From: JAYPAN01 sp038123715
GTDB lineage: Bacteria; Pseudomonadota; Alphaproteobacteria; RS24
DNA length: 46,913 nucleotides
Assembly: GCA_038123715.1 (NCBI GenBank)
Contig: JAYPAN010000014.1
Span: 1 to 46,913 of the forward strand
Reading direction: 5' to 3'
Part shown: positions 17,226 to 25,345 of the stretch, piece by piece
Position numbering within the stretch: the first letter of the stretch is position 1
Layout: each line of letters starts with the position of its first letter
Notes under the pieces: generated by a model
Told to the model about the DNA's origin: nothing
Databases searched by the model: none
Seen by the model: only the letters and a program-made list of their open reading frames with translations
Translations under genes and position numbers: made by a program

Positions 17226-18869
17226 ATGTTTGGAAAAATGCAGGATGTGCCGCTTCTGGTCAATTCAATTCTTGATCATGCGCTGGTCAATCACGGCGAG
17301 CGCGAAATTGTCTCACGGCTGGTGGAAGGCAATATCCACCGCGAGACTTATGCCGATATGCATTTGCGCGCCCGCAAGCTGTCGCAAGCACTTCAAAAAC
17401 TGGGCATGGGACAGGGCGATGTCATTGCCACGCTGGCTTGGAATACGCACCGGCATTTTGAGGCTTGGTATGGCATTACCGGTATTGGCGCGGTTTACCA
17501 TACGCTCAATCCGCGCCTGTTCCCTGACCAGCTCACCTATATTATCAATCACGCCCAAGACCGGCTGATTTTGACGGATTTGACCTTTTTGCCGATTCTG
17601 GAAGGGTTGGCCGATGACATTCCCAATGTTAAGGGGATTATTGTTCTCACCGATGCGGCGCATATGCCGGAAACTTCGCTGAAAAATGTCCATTGCTATG
17701 AAGATTTGCTCGATGGGCAAAATGGCGATTTCAACTGGGTGCAGGTTGACGAGCGCGCCCCTTGCGGCATGTGCTACACATCCGGCACGACAGGCAATCC
17801 GAAAGGCGTGTGCTATACGCATCGCTCCAATGTGCTGCACACGCTGGTCGCCAATTCAGCCGATGTAATGGGCATTAGCAGCACGGACAGCGTTTTGCCG
17901 GTTGTGCCAATGTTCCACGCAAATGCTTGGGGGCTGGCTTTCACCGCGCCCGCTGCCGGTGCTAAAGTGGTCAATCCCGGCCCCAATATGGATGGCGAAA
18001 GCATTTATCAATTGCTGTCGGAGGAGGCGGTGACATTTACCGCCGCCGTGCCGACTGTCTGGCTGATGCTGTTGCAGCATTTGGAAGCCAATAATCTCAA
18101 ATTGCCGCATCTTAACAGTGTGGCGATTGGTGGCTCCGCCGTGCCGCGTGTCATGCTTGAGAAGTTTGAGCGCGATTATGGCGTCTCGGTCATGCATGCT
18201 TGGGGCATGACGGAAACCTCGCCGCTGGGTTCAATTGCCGCCTTCAAATCCGGCATGGAAGAAATGAACTTTGACGAGCAAATGGACATTAAGGTCAAGC
18301 AGGGGCGTGTGCCTTATCTGGTGGAAATGAAAATCACCGATGATGCGGGCAAGGAATTGCCGCGCGATGGCAAGGCATTCGGCCATTTGAAAGTGCGCGG
18401 GCCGTTTATTGTCGGCGAATATATCAAGGGCGATGGCGGCGATATTCTCGATGAGGAAGGCTTTTTCGACACTGGCGATGTGGCAACAATTGACCCGCTT
18501 GGCTTTATGAAAATCACCGACCGTTCCAAAGATGTCATTAAATCGGGCGGCGAGTGGATTTCATCAATTGAGATTGAAAATATCGCGGTAGGCCATGAAA
18601 AAATTCAGGAAGCCGCCGTTATCGGTATCGCCCACCCCAAATGGGATGAGCGTCCTTTGCTGGTGATTGTCAAAAATGAGGGCGCTGATATCAGCAAGGA
18701 AGAGGTTCTCGGCTTTTTGGAAGGCAAAATCGCCAAATGGTGGATGCCCGATGATGTCGCTTTTGTTGATGAGATTCCCCATACCGCGACCGGCAAGATT
18801 CAAAAGCTCACCCTGCGTGAGCAATTTGCCGATTATACTTTGCCGACAGCCAGTTCGGCGGCTGAATAA
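17226..18869 (+). CDS. Acyl-CoA ligase, DmdB-like (3-methylmercaptopropionyl-CoA ligase type)
   Basis: This 547-residue AMP-forming enzyme carries YTSGTTGNPKGV near residue 185, AWGMTETSPLG near 325, GFFDTGDVATID near 415 and the C-terminal lysine motif TATGKIQKLTLRE. The N-terminal pattern (PLLVNSILDHALVNHGEREI, then ATLAWNTHRHFEAWYGITG and HTLNPRLFPDQL) strongly recalls DmdB of roseobacters and medium-chain fatty acyl ligases of the same clade. It may therefore activate 3-methylmercaptopropionate from DMSP, or medium-chain acids. A GGGAGG site precedes the ATG. No dmdA, dmdC or dmdD is adjacent, so the DMSP role is only inference. Confidence 0.9.
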   Translation: MFGKMQDVPLLVNSILDHALVNHGEREIVSRLVEGNIHRETYADMHLRARKLSQALQKLGMGQGDVIATLAWNTHRHFEAWYGITGIGAVYHTLNPRLFPDQLTYIINHAQDRLILTDLTFLPILEGLADDIPNVKGIIVLTDAAHMPETSLKNVHCYEDLLDGQNGDFNWVQVDERAPCGMCYTSGTTGNPKGVCYTHRSNVLHTLVANSADVMGISSTDSVLPVVPMFHANAWGLAFTAPAAGAKVVNPGPNMDGESIYQLLSEEAVTFTAAVPTVWLMLLQHLEANNLKLPHLNSVAIGGSAVPRVMLEKFERDYGVSVMHAWGMTETSPLGSIAAFKSGMEEMNFDEQMDIKVKQGRVPYLVEMKITDDAGKELPRDGKAFGHLKVRGPFIVGEYIKGDGGDILDEEGFFDTGDVATIDPLGFMKITDRSKDVIKSGGEWISSIEIENIAVGHEKIQEAAVIGIAHPKWDERPLLVIVKNEGADISKEEVLGFLEGKIAKWWMPDDVAFVDEIPHTATGKIQKLTLREQFADYTLPTASSAAE

Positions 18870-18871
18870 TC

Positions 18872-19603
18872 ATGACCAGACAGCCATTGAAAGCGCGTCT
18901 GGGCAAGTGGAGCCTGCGTCTTTGTCTGGCTGGTATCGGGCTTGCCGTCATATCGGTCATTTTGTTCCGGCTTGGGCTGATTGGTCATTGGTCGGCTTTG
19001 GGCGGCCTTGCGCTGATGGGGCTGCTGGCCTTGCTTGCGCTGTTAATCGCCATTATTGCCCTGATTGTCGGGCTGGGCGGCGACCGGCGGGGGAACCAGA
19101 CGGCTTTGATTGCGCTGGTTGTGGCGCTGATTGCGGCCTATGCGCCTTTGACAATGGCGCGCAAGCTCGGTAGCGTGCCGCACATCAATGATATTTCGAC
19201 CGATTTGGTCAATCCGCCTGTGTTTATTGCCGTGCCGGATGTCAGGGCGGCAAGCGACAATAAATTGACCCTCAACCGTGACAGGCTGGCGACGCAGCAG
19301 GCTTTTTATACCGACCTTACCGGTCTGGACAGCGCATTGTCACCACAGGCGGCTTTTCAGCGTGCCTTGGATTTGACCAATGCGCGGGGCTGGGATGTGG
19401 TGACGGCCAAAGCGGCTGACGGGCATATTGAGGCGACGGCGATAACGGCTGTTCTGGGTTTCAAGGATGATATTGTTATCCGGATTGTCGCAAAGGATGG
19501 CGGCTCAAGGATTGATATGCGTTCCGCCTCGCGGCTTGGCCGTTCCGACCTTGGGGTGAATGCCGCGCGTATTCAGGCTTTTCTGGCAGATTTTGCCGAT
19601 TAG
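18872..19603 (+). CDS. DUF1499 membrane protein
   Basis: This 243-residue protein has three hydrophobic segments (about residues 15-33, 40-68 and 77-97), followed by a soluble DUF1499 domain. That domain is recognised by VPHINDISTDLVNPPVF near its start and RIDMRSASRLGRSDLGVNAARIQAFL at its end. Function of the family is unknown. It starts two bases after the acyl-CoA ligase stop, so the pair is cotranscribed; whether they act together is not known. Confidence 0.82.
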   Translation: MTRQPLKARLGKWSLRLCLAGIGLAVISVILFRLGLIGHWSALGGLALMGLLALLALLIAIIALIVGLGGDRRGNQTALIALVVALIAAYAPLTMARKLGSVPHINDISTDLVNPPVFIAVPDVRAASDNKLTLNRDRLATQQAFYTDLTGLDSALSPQAAFQRALDLTNARGWDVVTAKAADGHIEATAITAVLGFKDDIVIRIVAKDGGSRIDMRSASRLGRSDLGVNAARIQAFLADFAD

Positions 19604-19615
19604 GCGTTTCGCCGT

Positions 19616-20515
19616 TCAGACGAGATGGTAAATGCCATCGACCGAGGGTTTGCCGTCGCATGTCACAATGCCGCGCGCGACCATATCATGCATATGCGCC
19701 AGCACGGACAGAGCCGCCGCCGGATGCAGTCGTTCATCCACCGCCGCATACATGACTTTCACCATATCGCGTATATGCGTGTCACCGGCGGCAAGGCGGT
19801 CTTTTATCTGCTGCTCGCGCGCGCGCCGGTGGTCAATATAGGCCTGAACAAATTGCTTCGGATTTTCAATGCATGTGCCGTGGGTCGGCCAGTAAATCTT
19901 ATCATCACGCGCCAGCAAATCTTCCAGCGCTTGCATATAATCCTGCATATTGCCATCGGGCGGGGCTATCACGCTGGTTGACCAGCCCATCACATGGTCA
20001 CCGGTGAACAATGCCTTTTCCTCGCGCAGGGCAAAACACATATGATTGGCCATATGGCCGGGCGTGAACACACATTCCAGCGACCAATCCGCACCCTCGA
20101 TAATGTCCCCATGAGCAAGAATATGGTCGGGGGTAAAGCTATCATCCACATCTTCTTCAAGTCGTGGCCCGTCAAAATCTTCTTTATTGGGTGGTGCATA
20201 GGCATAAATCGGCGCGCCAGTGCGTTTTTGCAGGGGCAGGCTGGCCGGTGAGTGATCCAAATGCGTGTGTGTTACCAAAATATGGCTGACCGTTTCGCCC
20301 TCATCCAGCGCCGCCAATATCGCGTCCACATGCGCGTCCAACATCGGGCCGGGGTCAATCACGCCGACTTGACCATTGCCGATAATATAAGTGCCAGTGC
20401 CAGTGAAGGTGAAGGGGCCGGGATTATTGGCAATCACCCGACGGATGCGCGGCGACAAGCGGTCAACCTCGCCATAGGTAAAATCGAATTCTGTCACAAA
20501 TGGTATGGCTGACAT
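19616..20515 (-). CDS. Metallo-beta-lactamase fold hydrolase, LACTB2-like
   Basis: This 299-residue hydrolase has the di-metal motif THTHLDHS (HxHxDH), a second histidine in FTPGHMANHM, an aspartate in LFTGDHVMGW and a late histidine in YWPTHG. The final 60 residues, RLAAGDTHIRDMVKVMYAAV onward, look like the winged-helix tail of LACTB2-type enzymes. The likely role is thioester or nucleic-acid hydrolysis rather than antibiotic resistance. The ATG at 20515 has GGGGAG upstream; a longer open frame overlaps the divergent VanZ-like gene and is rejected. Confidence 0.9.
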   Translation of the reverse strand: MSAIPFVTEFDFTYGEVDRLSPRIRRVIANNPGPFTFTGTGTYIIGNGQVGVIDPGPMLDAHVDAILAALDEGETVSHILVTHTHLDHSPASLPLQKRTGAPIYAYAPPNKEDFDGPRLEEDVDDSFTPDHILAHGDIIEGADWSLECVFTPGHMANHMCFALREEKALFTGDHVMGWSTSVIAPPDGNMQDYMQALEDLLARDDKIYWPTHGTCIENPKQFVQAYIDHRRAREQQIKDRLAAGDTHIRDMVKVMYAAVDERLHPAAALSVLAHMHDMVARGIVTCDGKPSVDGIYHLV

Positions 20516-20558
20516 GCTATTCTCCCCTGAATGGGGGGTATTATAGGCGTTTCTGGTC

Positions 20559-20981
20559 ATGGTGAAAGAGACATTCGCGGCTTGGGGCAGGGCGATTTGG
20601 AGGCTTGCCTGTCGCGTGCTGGTTTTGGTCAGGCGGTTTGCGGTGGTGCTTTCGGTATTGCTGGCGCTGGTGATTGGTTGGTTGTCGCTGGCGCCGCTCA
20701 CCGCGCTGCCAGCCGCACCGGGCGGTGACAAGCTGGCGCATCTGATTGCCTATGCCGCGCTGGCGTTTCCCATGAGCCTGCGTGAGACGCGCCAATTTAT
20801 GCCGTTTCTGGCGGTTTTTATTGCCTATGGCGGTGCGATTGAGCTGGTGCAGCCATTGGTCAACAGATATGGGGAATGGTCTGACTTTGCCGTTAACGGG
20901 CTTGGTTGTGTGCTGGGGCTTTTGGCGGCACGATTGGCACGGCATTTATTTCGCAAAACTTTACTTGCCGGAAGTGGGTAA
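20559..20981 (+). CDS. VanZ-like membrane protein
   Basis: This 140-residue integral membrane protein has about four hydrophobic segments. The conserved VanZ-type signature is GGDKLAHLIAYAALAFPM (K-x-x-H in the middle) and YGGAIELVQPLVNRYGEWSDFAVNGLG, the E-x-x-Q and D-x-x-x-N-x-x-G pattern. VanZ proteins give low-level teicoplanin resistance in some Gram-positives, but in proteobacteria the role is unknown. It is divergent from the metallo-hydrolase with 43 bases between. Confidence 0.75.
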   Translation: MVKETFAAWGRAIWRLACRVLVLVRRFAVVLSVLLALVIGWLSLAPLTALPAAPGGDKLAHLIAYAALAFPMSLRETRQFMPFLAVFIAYGGAIELVQPLVNRYGEWSDFAVNGLGCVLGLLAARLARHLFRKTLLAGSG

Positions 20982-21065
20982 CAATTGGCACACTGCGTGG
21001 CAGGATAATGAGATTCGGTGCATGTCTTTTAATCGCGGCAATGCATCTCAAACAGGGAGACAGTC

Positions 21066-21437
21066 ATGTTTTTTCGAATTTTCACAGCGCTTTTCGGTTT
21101 GTTTTTTGTCAGTTCTACCATTCAATGGCTGACAAATCCGAAAATGGCGGCAGAAGGTCTGGCTATGGATTTGGTCACGGGCATGGGATTGAACAGCCAG
21201 ATTGGTGATTTTACCGCTTTTTTCTTCGCGCTGAGTGCCTTTCTGCTGATTGGCGTTGTGCGCGAATCGCGTGACTTCATCATGGCGGCAATGCTGCTGC
21301 TTGGCTCGGCGGCCGTGTTTCGGATTCTGGCCTCGTTGTTTCACGATGCGCCATTGCTGAGTGTCGCGGTTGTTTTTGAATTGGTCGGAACGGCAGTTTT
21401 TGCCGGTTACTGGCGTCAATTGAACAAATATCAGTAA
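21066..21437 (+). CDS. Small four-helix membrane protein, DUF4345-like
   Basis: This 123-residue protein is predicted to cross the membrane four times (about residues 2-20, 47-65, 72-90, 97-115), and begins MFFRIFTALFGLFFVSSTIQW. The layout and the early NPKMAAEGLAMD loop resemble DUF4345-type proteins, but this is not certain. A CAGGGAG ribosome site lies 6 bases before the ATG. Function unknown. It is convergent with tRNA-Pro. Confidence 0.65.
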   Translation: MFFRIFTALFGLFFVSSTIQWLTNPKMAAEGLAMDLVTGMGLNSQIGDFTAFFFALSAFLLIGVVRESRDFIMAAMLLLGSAAVFRILASLFHDAPLLSVAVVFELVGTAVFAGYWRQLNKYQ

Positions 21438-21440
21438 GAC

Positions 21441-21466
21441 CGAAAGCGCCTTGGGCGCTGCCTTTC
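21441..21466. terminator. Possible bidirectional terminator hairpin
   Basis: AGCGCC, a TTG loop and GGCGCT form a 6-base-pair stem, flanked by GAAAG and CTTTC that could extend it across a bulge. It lies between the stop of the small membrane protein and the 3' end of tRNA-Pro. There is no real T-run on either strand, so a terminator role is tentative. Confidence 0.3.
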
Positions 21467-21488
21467 GCCAAAATAGCGGTCTCGATAG

Positions 21489-21565
21489 TGGTCGGAGTGG
21501 CAGGATTTGAACCTGCGACCCCCTCGTCCCGAACGAGGTGCGCTACCAGGCTGCGCCACACTCCG
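21489..21565 (-). tRNA. tRNA-Pro (CGG anticodon)
   Basis: Read on the reverse strand the gene folds into a full cloverleaf. A 7-base acceptor stem CGGAGTG pairs with CACTCCG; the D arm GCGC-AGCCTGGTA-GCGC follows; the anticodon arm CCTCG-TTCGGGA-CGAGG places CGG at positions 34-36; the T arm is GCAGG-TTCAAAT-CCTGC. Discriminator A and a genome-encoded CCA end the gene. It reads CCG proline codons. Confidence 0.96.
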
Positions 21566-21668
21566 CCATAGCGCTTGCGCTCCGGCGCTGTGGTTATACA
21601 AAAGGCTTTGTCTGTGTGCAATATGAATAGCGTATTGCGCCCGATAATACAGCTGATAGAGTTTTCTC

Positions 21669-22757
21669 ATGAGCAAGCAAACGACCTCACCATTGCGTCA
21701 TGTGACGATAATCGCCCTGTTATTGCTGGGCGCGGGCATGGGCTGGCTGTTTTTCGCCCCCGTGCCGTTTGACCCGGCTCCCGATACACCATTTGCGCCC
21801 AACCCTGCTGGAACCGGTGTTTACAGCGGCAATAATTTGTTGGCCGAGGCACGCCATGTTGCCAGCGGTGAGGGGCCGGAAGGCATTGCTTTTGACGCAG
21901 CCGGTCGCCTTTATACCGGCCTGCATGATGGGCGGATTTTGCGCTTTGATGTGGCTTTGCAAGACGCGCCGGAAGAAATGGCCGATACGGGCGGGCGTCC
22001 ATTGGGTATTGAGTTTGACGCCAAGGGCAATCTCATCATTGCCGATGCCGAAAAAGGCCTGTTGTCAATGTCACCGGATGGCACGCTGACAGTGCTGACC
22101 ACCCATGTGAATGGGCGGCGGATGATTTTTGTCGATGATGTGGCCATTGCCGATGATGGCAAAATCTATTTTTCTGATGCTTCGCAAAATTACAGCTATG
22201 GTCATGAAATTATCGAAATCTTTGAAAGACGCCCCAGCGGTCGGCTACTGGTCTTTGACCCGGCAACGCAGGAAACGCGCGTTCTGCTCGATGATTTATT
22301 TTTCGCCAATGGCGTGGCGATGGGGCCGCAGGACGCTTTTGTGTTGGTCAATGAGACATTCGGACACCGTATTATGCGCTATTGGCTGAGTGGCGAAAAA
22401 GCCGGCACGGCCGATATATTTGCCGATAATTTCCCCGGCTATCTTGATAATATCACAGAAGCGCCGGGCGGTGGCTATTGGCTGGCCGTTGTTGCGCCGC
22501 GCGTGGATGAAATTGACGCGCTGGTGGACAAGCCGTTTTGGCGGAAAGTGGTTTGGCGTATCATGGATTTGACCGGCGGCTCTCCGGCTGAAATGCACAG
22601 CCGCGCCGTCAGGCTTGATGCCAATGGCACGGCGCAAATGTCACTGGATGATGGCACGGGTCATATCTTCATGATGACCAGCGTGATTGAAGAAAATGGT
22701 CAACTTTTTCTTGGCAGCACGATAAATGACGTTATCGGTGTAATTGACGCACCTTAA
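21669..22757 (+). CDS. SMP-30/strictosidine-synthase-like beta-propeller protein, membrane-anchored
   Basis: This 362-residue protein begins with an N-terminal hydrophobic segment at residues 12-31 (an uncleaved anchor or signal). A six-bladed-propeller type sequence follows: GPEGIAFDAAGRLYTGLHDGRIL, GRPLGIEFDAKGNLIIADAEKGLL, FVDDVAIADDGKIYFSDAS, and ANGVAMGPQDAFVLVNET. Spacing matches the SMP-30/gluconolactonase/strictosidine-synthase-like superfamily, whose bacterial members are calcium-dependent lactonases or uncharacterised esterases. It lies in the periplasm or on the membrane. It sits alone between two tRNA genes. Confidence 0.85.
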   Translation: MSKQTTSPLRHVTIIALLLLGAGMGWLFFAPVPFDPAPDTPFAPNPAGTGVYSGNNLLAEARHVASGEGPEGIAFDAAGRLYTGLHDGRILRFDVALQDAPEEMADTGGRPLGIEFDAKGNLIIADAEKGLLSMSPDGTLTVLTTHVNGRRMIFVDDVAIADDGKIYFSDASQNYSYGHEIIEIFERRPSGRLLVFDPATQETRVLLDDLFFANGVAMGPQDAFVLVNETFGHRIMRYWLSGEKAGTADIFADNFPGYLDNITEAPGGGYWLAVVAPRVDEIDALVDKPFWRKVVWRIMDLTGGSPAEMHSRAVRLDANGTAQMSLDDGTGHIFMMTSVIEENGQLFLGSTINDVIGVIDAP

Positions 22758-22810
22758 AGGGCATTTTGCGCTAGACCGATGGCGGCAGTTTGTATATTTT
22801 CCCGTTCAGT

Positions 22811-22885
<75 letters not shown>

Positions 22886-22921
22886 GTTTTCCCGATAACA
22901 GCCAGATAAATATAGGCGCAG

Positions 22922-23490
22922 TCAGTTTTGCCCGTCGCCAAAAATATCGGCCAATTGCGCGGCGCTGAAGCGGTGACGTCCCTCGGCATAATTGGCGGCA
23001 TTTTGGACATAAAAGGCCGCATTGCGGGCATTGGCCGCGCCGCTGTCACGGCTTTTCAGCAATTTGGCCGGGCTGCCGCCAATGATTGAATTATCCGGAA
23101 ACACACTGCCCTCGGTGACAATCGAATGACCGGCGACAATGCTGTTCGCTCCAATCACCGCGCCATCCATAATAGTCGCATTTATACCGATAAGGCATTT
23201 ATCGCCAATCGTGCAGCCATGCAGTGTGACATGATGGGTGATTGAGCAATCCTCGCCAATAATGGTCGATGTGCCTGCCCCGACATGCACCATGACAAAG
23301 TCTTGGATATTGGTGCGCGCACCGATTTGGATGTCATACATTTCCGCCCGCATCACCACATGCGGCCAGACGGAGACTTGCGCGGCAAGACTGATATGGC
23401 CGTGCAGAAGGGCGGTCGGATGCACCCATGCGCTGCTGTCTATGATGATTTTATCGTCAAGGTCGGATGTAAGGTCGGGCTGTAGGTCGG
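22922..23490 (-). CDS. Gamma-class carbonic anhydrase-like hexapeptide-repeat protein (5' end cut by gap)
   Basis: This left-handed beta-helix protein of the YrdA/PaaY type has the repeating hexapeptides IIGEDCSITHHVTLHGCTIG, LIGINATIMDGAVIG and AGHSIVTEGSVF, plus the ending GGSPAKLLK. Zinc-ligand-like histidines are in VHVGAG and THHVTLHG. The left contig stops within the second codon (the reading needs four more bases, ATGT). Collapsing the duplicated 55 bases places the ATG at 23647-23649 and gives a 190-residue protein starting MSDLQPDLTSDLDDKIIID, in frame. Family members bind metal, and some hydrate CO2. It is last in a reverse-strand run after the phosphatidyltransferase. Confidence 0.88.
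23436..23490. repeat. 55-base duplicated contig end, left copy
   Basis: These 55 bases are identical to 23591-23645 on the other side of the N run. Exact identity ending at the gap on one side and starting at it on the other is what two overlapping contig ends leave when scaffolded without merging. Confidence 0.9.
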
Positions 23491-23590
23491 NNNNNNNNNN
23501 NNNNNNNNNNNNNNNNNNNNNNNNNNNNNNNNNNNNNNNNNNNNNNNNNNNNNNNNNNNNNNNNNNNNNNNNNNNNNNNNNNNNNNNNNN
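23491..23590. other. Assembly gap of 100 N
   Basis: Exactly 100 Ns, the conventional length for a gap of unknown size. It interrupts the start of the carbonic anhydrase gene. Because the flanks overlap by 55 identical bases, the true missing sequence is probably nil. Confidence 0.95.
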
Positions 23591-23645
23591 CTGTCTATGA
23601 TGATTTTATCGTCAAGGTCGGATGTAAGGTCGGGCTGTAGGTCGG
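23591..23645. repeat. 55-base duplicated contig end, right copy
   Basis: Second copy of the 55 bases at 23436-23490. It continues into the true start codon of the carbonic anhydrase gene (ATG on the reverse strand at 23647-23649). It includes an in-frame 12-base tandem repeat coding SDLQ-PDLT-SDLD. Confidence 0.9.
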
Positions 23646-23660
23646 ACATGGGGTTAGCTC

Positions 23661-24284
23661 TCACTCTTTGCTTTGCGTCAGGCTGGACAGGGCAGCCAGA
23701 ATACGCCCAATCACGGAAACGCCAACAATAAGCGCAAAAACCATTGCGCCAACAGAAAAATAGGCCGGAAACAGCATCACAAAGACAAAAAAGCCAATGG
23801 TCTCTGTGCCTTCAGCCAAACCGGAGAGGTAGAAAAAATGCTTCTTGCCTTGCGCTTGCGACTTTAACCCTTTTTTCTCGGCCATAATGGCAAAGGCCAG
23901 AAACACGGTCATTGACATGGCAAAGCTCGACAGCAGCAGCGCGGCGGCAAAAGCGTTTTCCGGCGCATGGGCAATAAAGGCCAAGGGCAGCAAAGCCCAG
24001 ATGATAAAATCGCAGACAATGTCGAGATAAGCGCCAATATCACTTTCCGCCCCATTATGGCGGGCGATGGCGCCATCCAGCCCGTCGGCCAAGCGGTTCA
24101 GCAAAAGCGCGCCCAGCGCGGCCAGAAAATGCCCTTGTGCTGCCAGCGCGCAAGCGACAAGGCCGAGGATAAAACCGGCCAGTGTCACCTTATTGGCGGA
24201 TATGCCAACGGGCAGACGCACCACCATAGCCGCCATTTTCGCCAAAGGCGGGTCAATCAGGCGGCGCATAAGCGGGTCAAGCAT
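23661..24284 (-). CDS. CDP-alcohol phosphatidyltransferase family protein
   Basis: This 207-residue integral membrane enzyme contains the complete family signature DG-xx-AR-x8-G-xxx-D-xxx-D, as DGAIAR, then G in DIGAYLD and the final D of IVCD (near residues 68-92). Six hydrophobic helices are spread over residues 30-200. The enzyme transfers a phosphatidyl group from CDP-diacylglycerol to an alcohol; which alcohol (glycerol phosphate, serine, inositol or other) is not evident. It is 20 bases after the nitronate-monooxygenase-like gene on the same strand, and the carbonic anhydrase start lies 11 bases downstream. Confidence 0.88.
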   Translation of the reverse strand: MLDPLMRRLIDPPLAKMAAMVVRLPVGISANKVTLAGFILGLVACALAAQGHFLAALGALLLNRLADGLDGAIARHNGAESDIGAYLDIVCDFIIWALLPLAFIAHAPENAFAAALLLSSFAMSMTVFLAFAIMAEKKGLKSQAQGKKHFFYLSGLAEGTETIGFFVFVMLFPAYFSVGAMVFALIVGVSVIGRILAALSSLTQSKE

Positions 24285-24304
24285 GGAGCTGCCTGAAAAC
24301 GGCC

Positions 24305-25276
24305 TCAGGAGGCGCGCTGCACCAGACTGTCAATCGCGCTGCGATAATCGCGCTCAAGCTCGCTGACAACGGTTTCCACCGGCGCGACATCGTTAATGCC
24401 GCCAATACCTTGACCGGAACCCCAAATATCTTTCCAAGCCTTTGATTTCATATTGCCGCCGGAACCGAAATCCATTTTGGATTTATCAGCGTCGGGCAGA
24501 TTATTCGGGTCAAGCCCGGCTGCCGAAATGGACGGCTTCAGATAATTGCCATGCACGCCGGTAAACAGCGAGGAATAGACAATATCATCGGCAGCTGACT
24601 CAATCAGCATTTGCTTATAGCCTTGGTCGGCATTGGCTTCTTCCGTGGCGATAAAGCGTGTCCCCATATAGGCGAGGTCGGCGCCCATTGCCAAAGCCGA
24701 GGCGACGCAATGCCCGTCGCCAATCGCGCCGGACAGCAAAATCGTGCCGTCAAACCATTCTTTCACCTCGCGCACCAGCGCAAACGGGCTGAGCGCACCG
24801 GCATGACCACCGGCACCGGCGCAGACCAATATCAGCCCGTCAACGCCTTGTTCGGCGGCTTTTTTGGCATGTTTGACGTTAATCACATCATGGAACACAA
24901 CGCCGCCATAGCTGTGCGCCGCTTCCACGATTTCTGCCGGTGGGCGCAGGCTGGTGATGATGATTGGCACTTTATGTTTCACGCAGGTTTCCATATCGAC
25001 CATCAACCGGTCATTGGAACTGTGACAAATCTGGTTGACCGCATAAGGGGCTACGATTTTATCGGGATTGGCGGCCTTATAAGCAGCCAACTCATCATTG
25101 ATGCGGGTCAGCCATTCGTCCAAAACCTCGGCAGGGCGCGCATTCAGAGCCGGAAACGAGCCGATAATCCCGGCTTTGCACTGGGCAATGACCAGTTCCG
25201 GCCCGGAAACCAGAAATAGCGGCGAGCCGACAACGGGAACGCGCAGATTGTTTTCCAAAAATTCAGGTAAAGCCAT
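24305..25276 (-). CDS. Nitronate monooxygenase-like FMN flavoprotein
   Basis: This 323-residue TIM-barrel flavoprotein of the NMO/2-nitropropane dioxygenase family has the start VPVVGSPLFLVSGPELV, the FMN phosphate-binding ICAGAGGHAG-like segment (VCAGAGGHAGALSPF), GAIGDGHCVASALAMGADLAYMGTRFIAT and SSLFTGVHGNYLKPSI. The family oxidises nitronates to carbonyls and nitrite, detoxifying propionate-3-nitronate; several members have other ene-type activities. It sits between the serine hydrolase (69 bases upstream) and the phosphatidyltransferase on one strand. Confidence 0.88.
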   Translation of the reverse strand: MALPEFLENNLRVPVVGSPLFLVSGPELVIAQCKAGIIGSFPALNARPAEVLDEWLTRINDELAAYKAANPDKIVAPYAVNQICHSSNDRLMVDMETCVKHKVPIIITSLRPPAEIVEAAHSYGGVVFHDVINVKHAKKAAEQGVDGLILVCAGAGGHAGALSPFALVREVKEWFDGTILLSGAIGDGHCVASALAMGADLAYMGTRFIATEEANADQGYKQMLIESAADDIVYSSLFTGVHGNYLKPSISAAGLDPNNLPDADKSKMDFGSGGNMKSKAWKDIWGSGQGIGGINDVAPVETVVSELERDYRSAIDSLVQRAS

Positions 25277-25345
25277 GATGTTCTCTCCGTTAAGATGTTA
25301 GTTAAATAGTTTGGCGGAAAAAGAAGGCAAGATAAGGATTTCAGC

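Noticed and set aside
19616..20515. Antibiotic-resistance metallo-beta-lactamase
   Set aside because: No signal peptide, LACTB2-like C-terminal extension, and the metal motif is shared by many housekeeping hydrolases.
23436..23645. True repeat or insertion-site duplication around the N run
   Set aside because: The two copies are exact, abut the gap, and their merging repairs a gene in frame; an assembly overlap is simpler than a mobile-element footprint.
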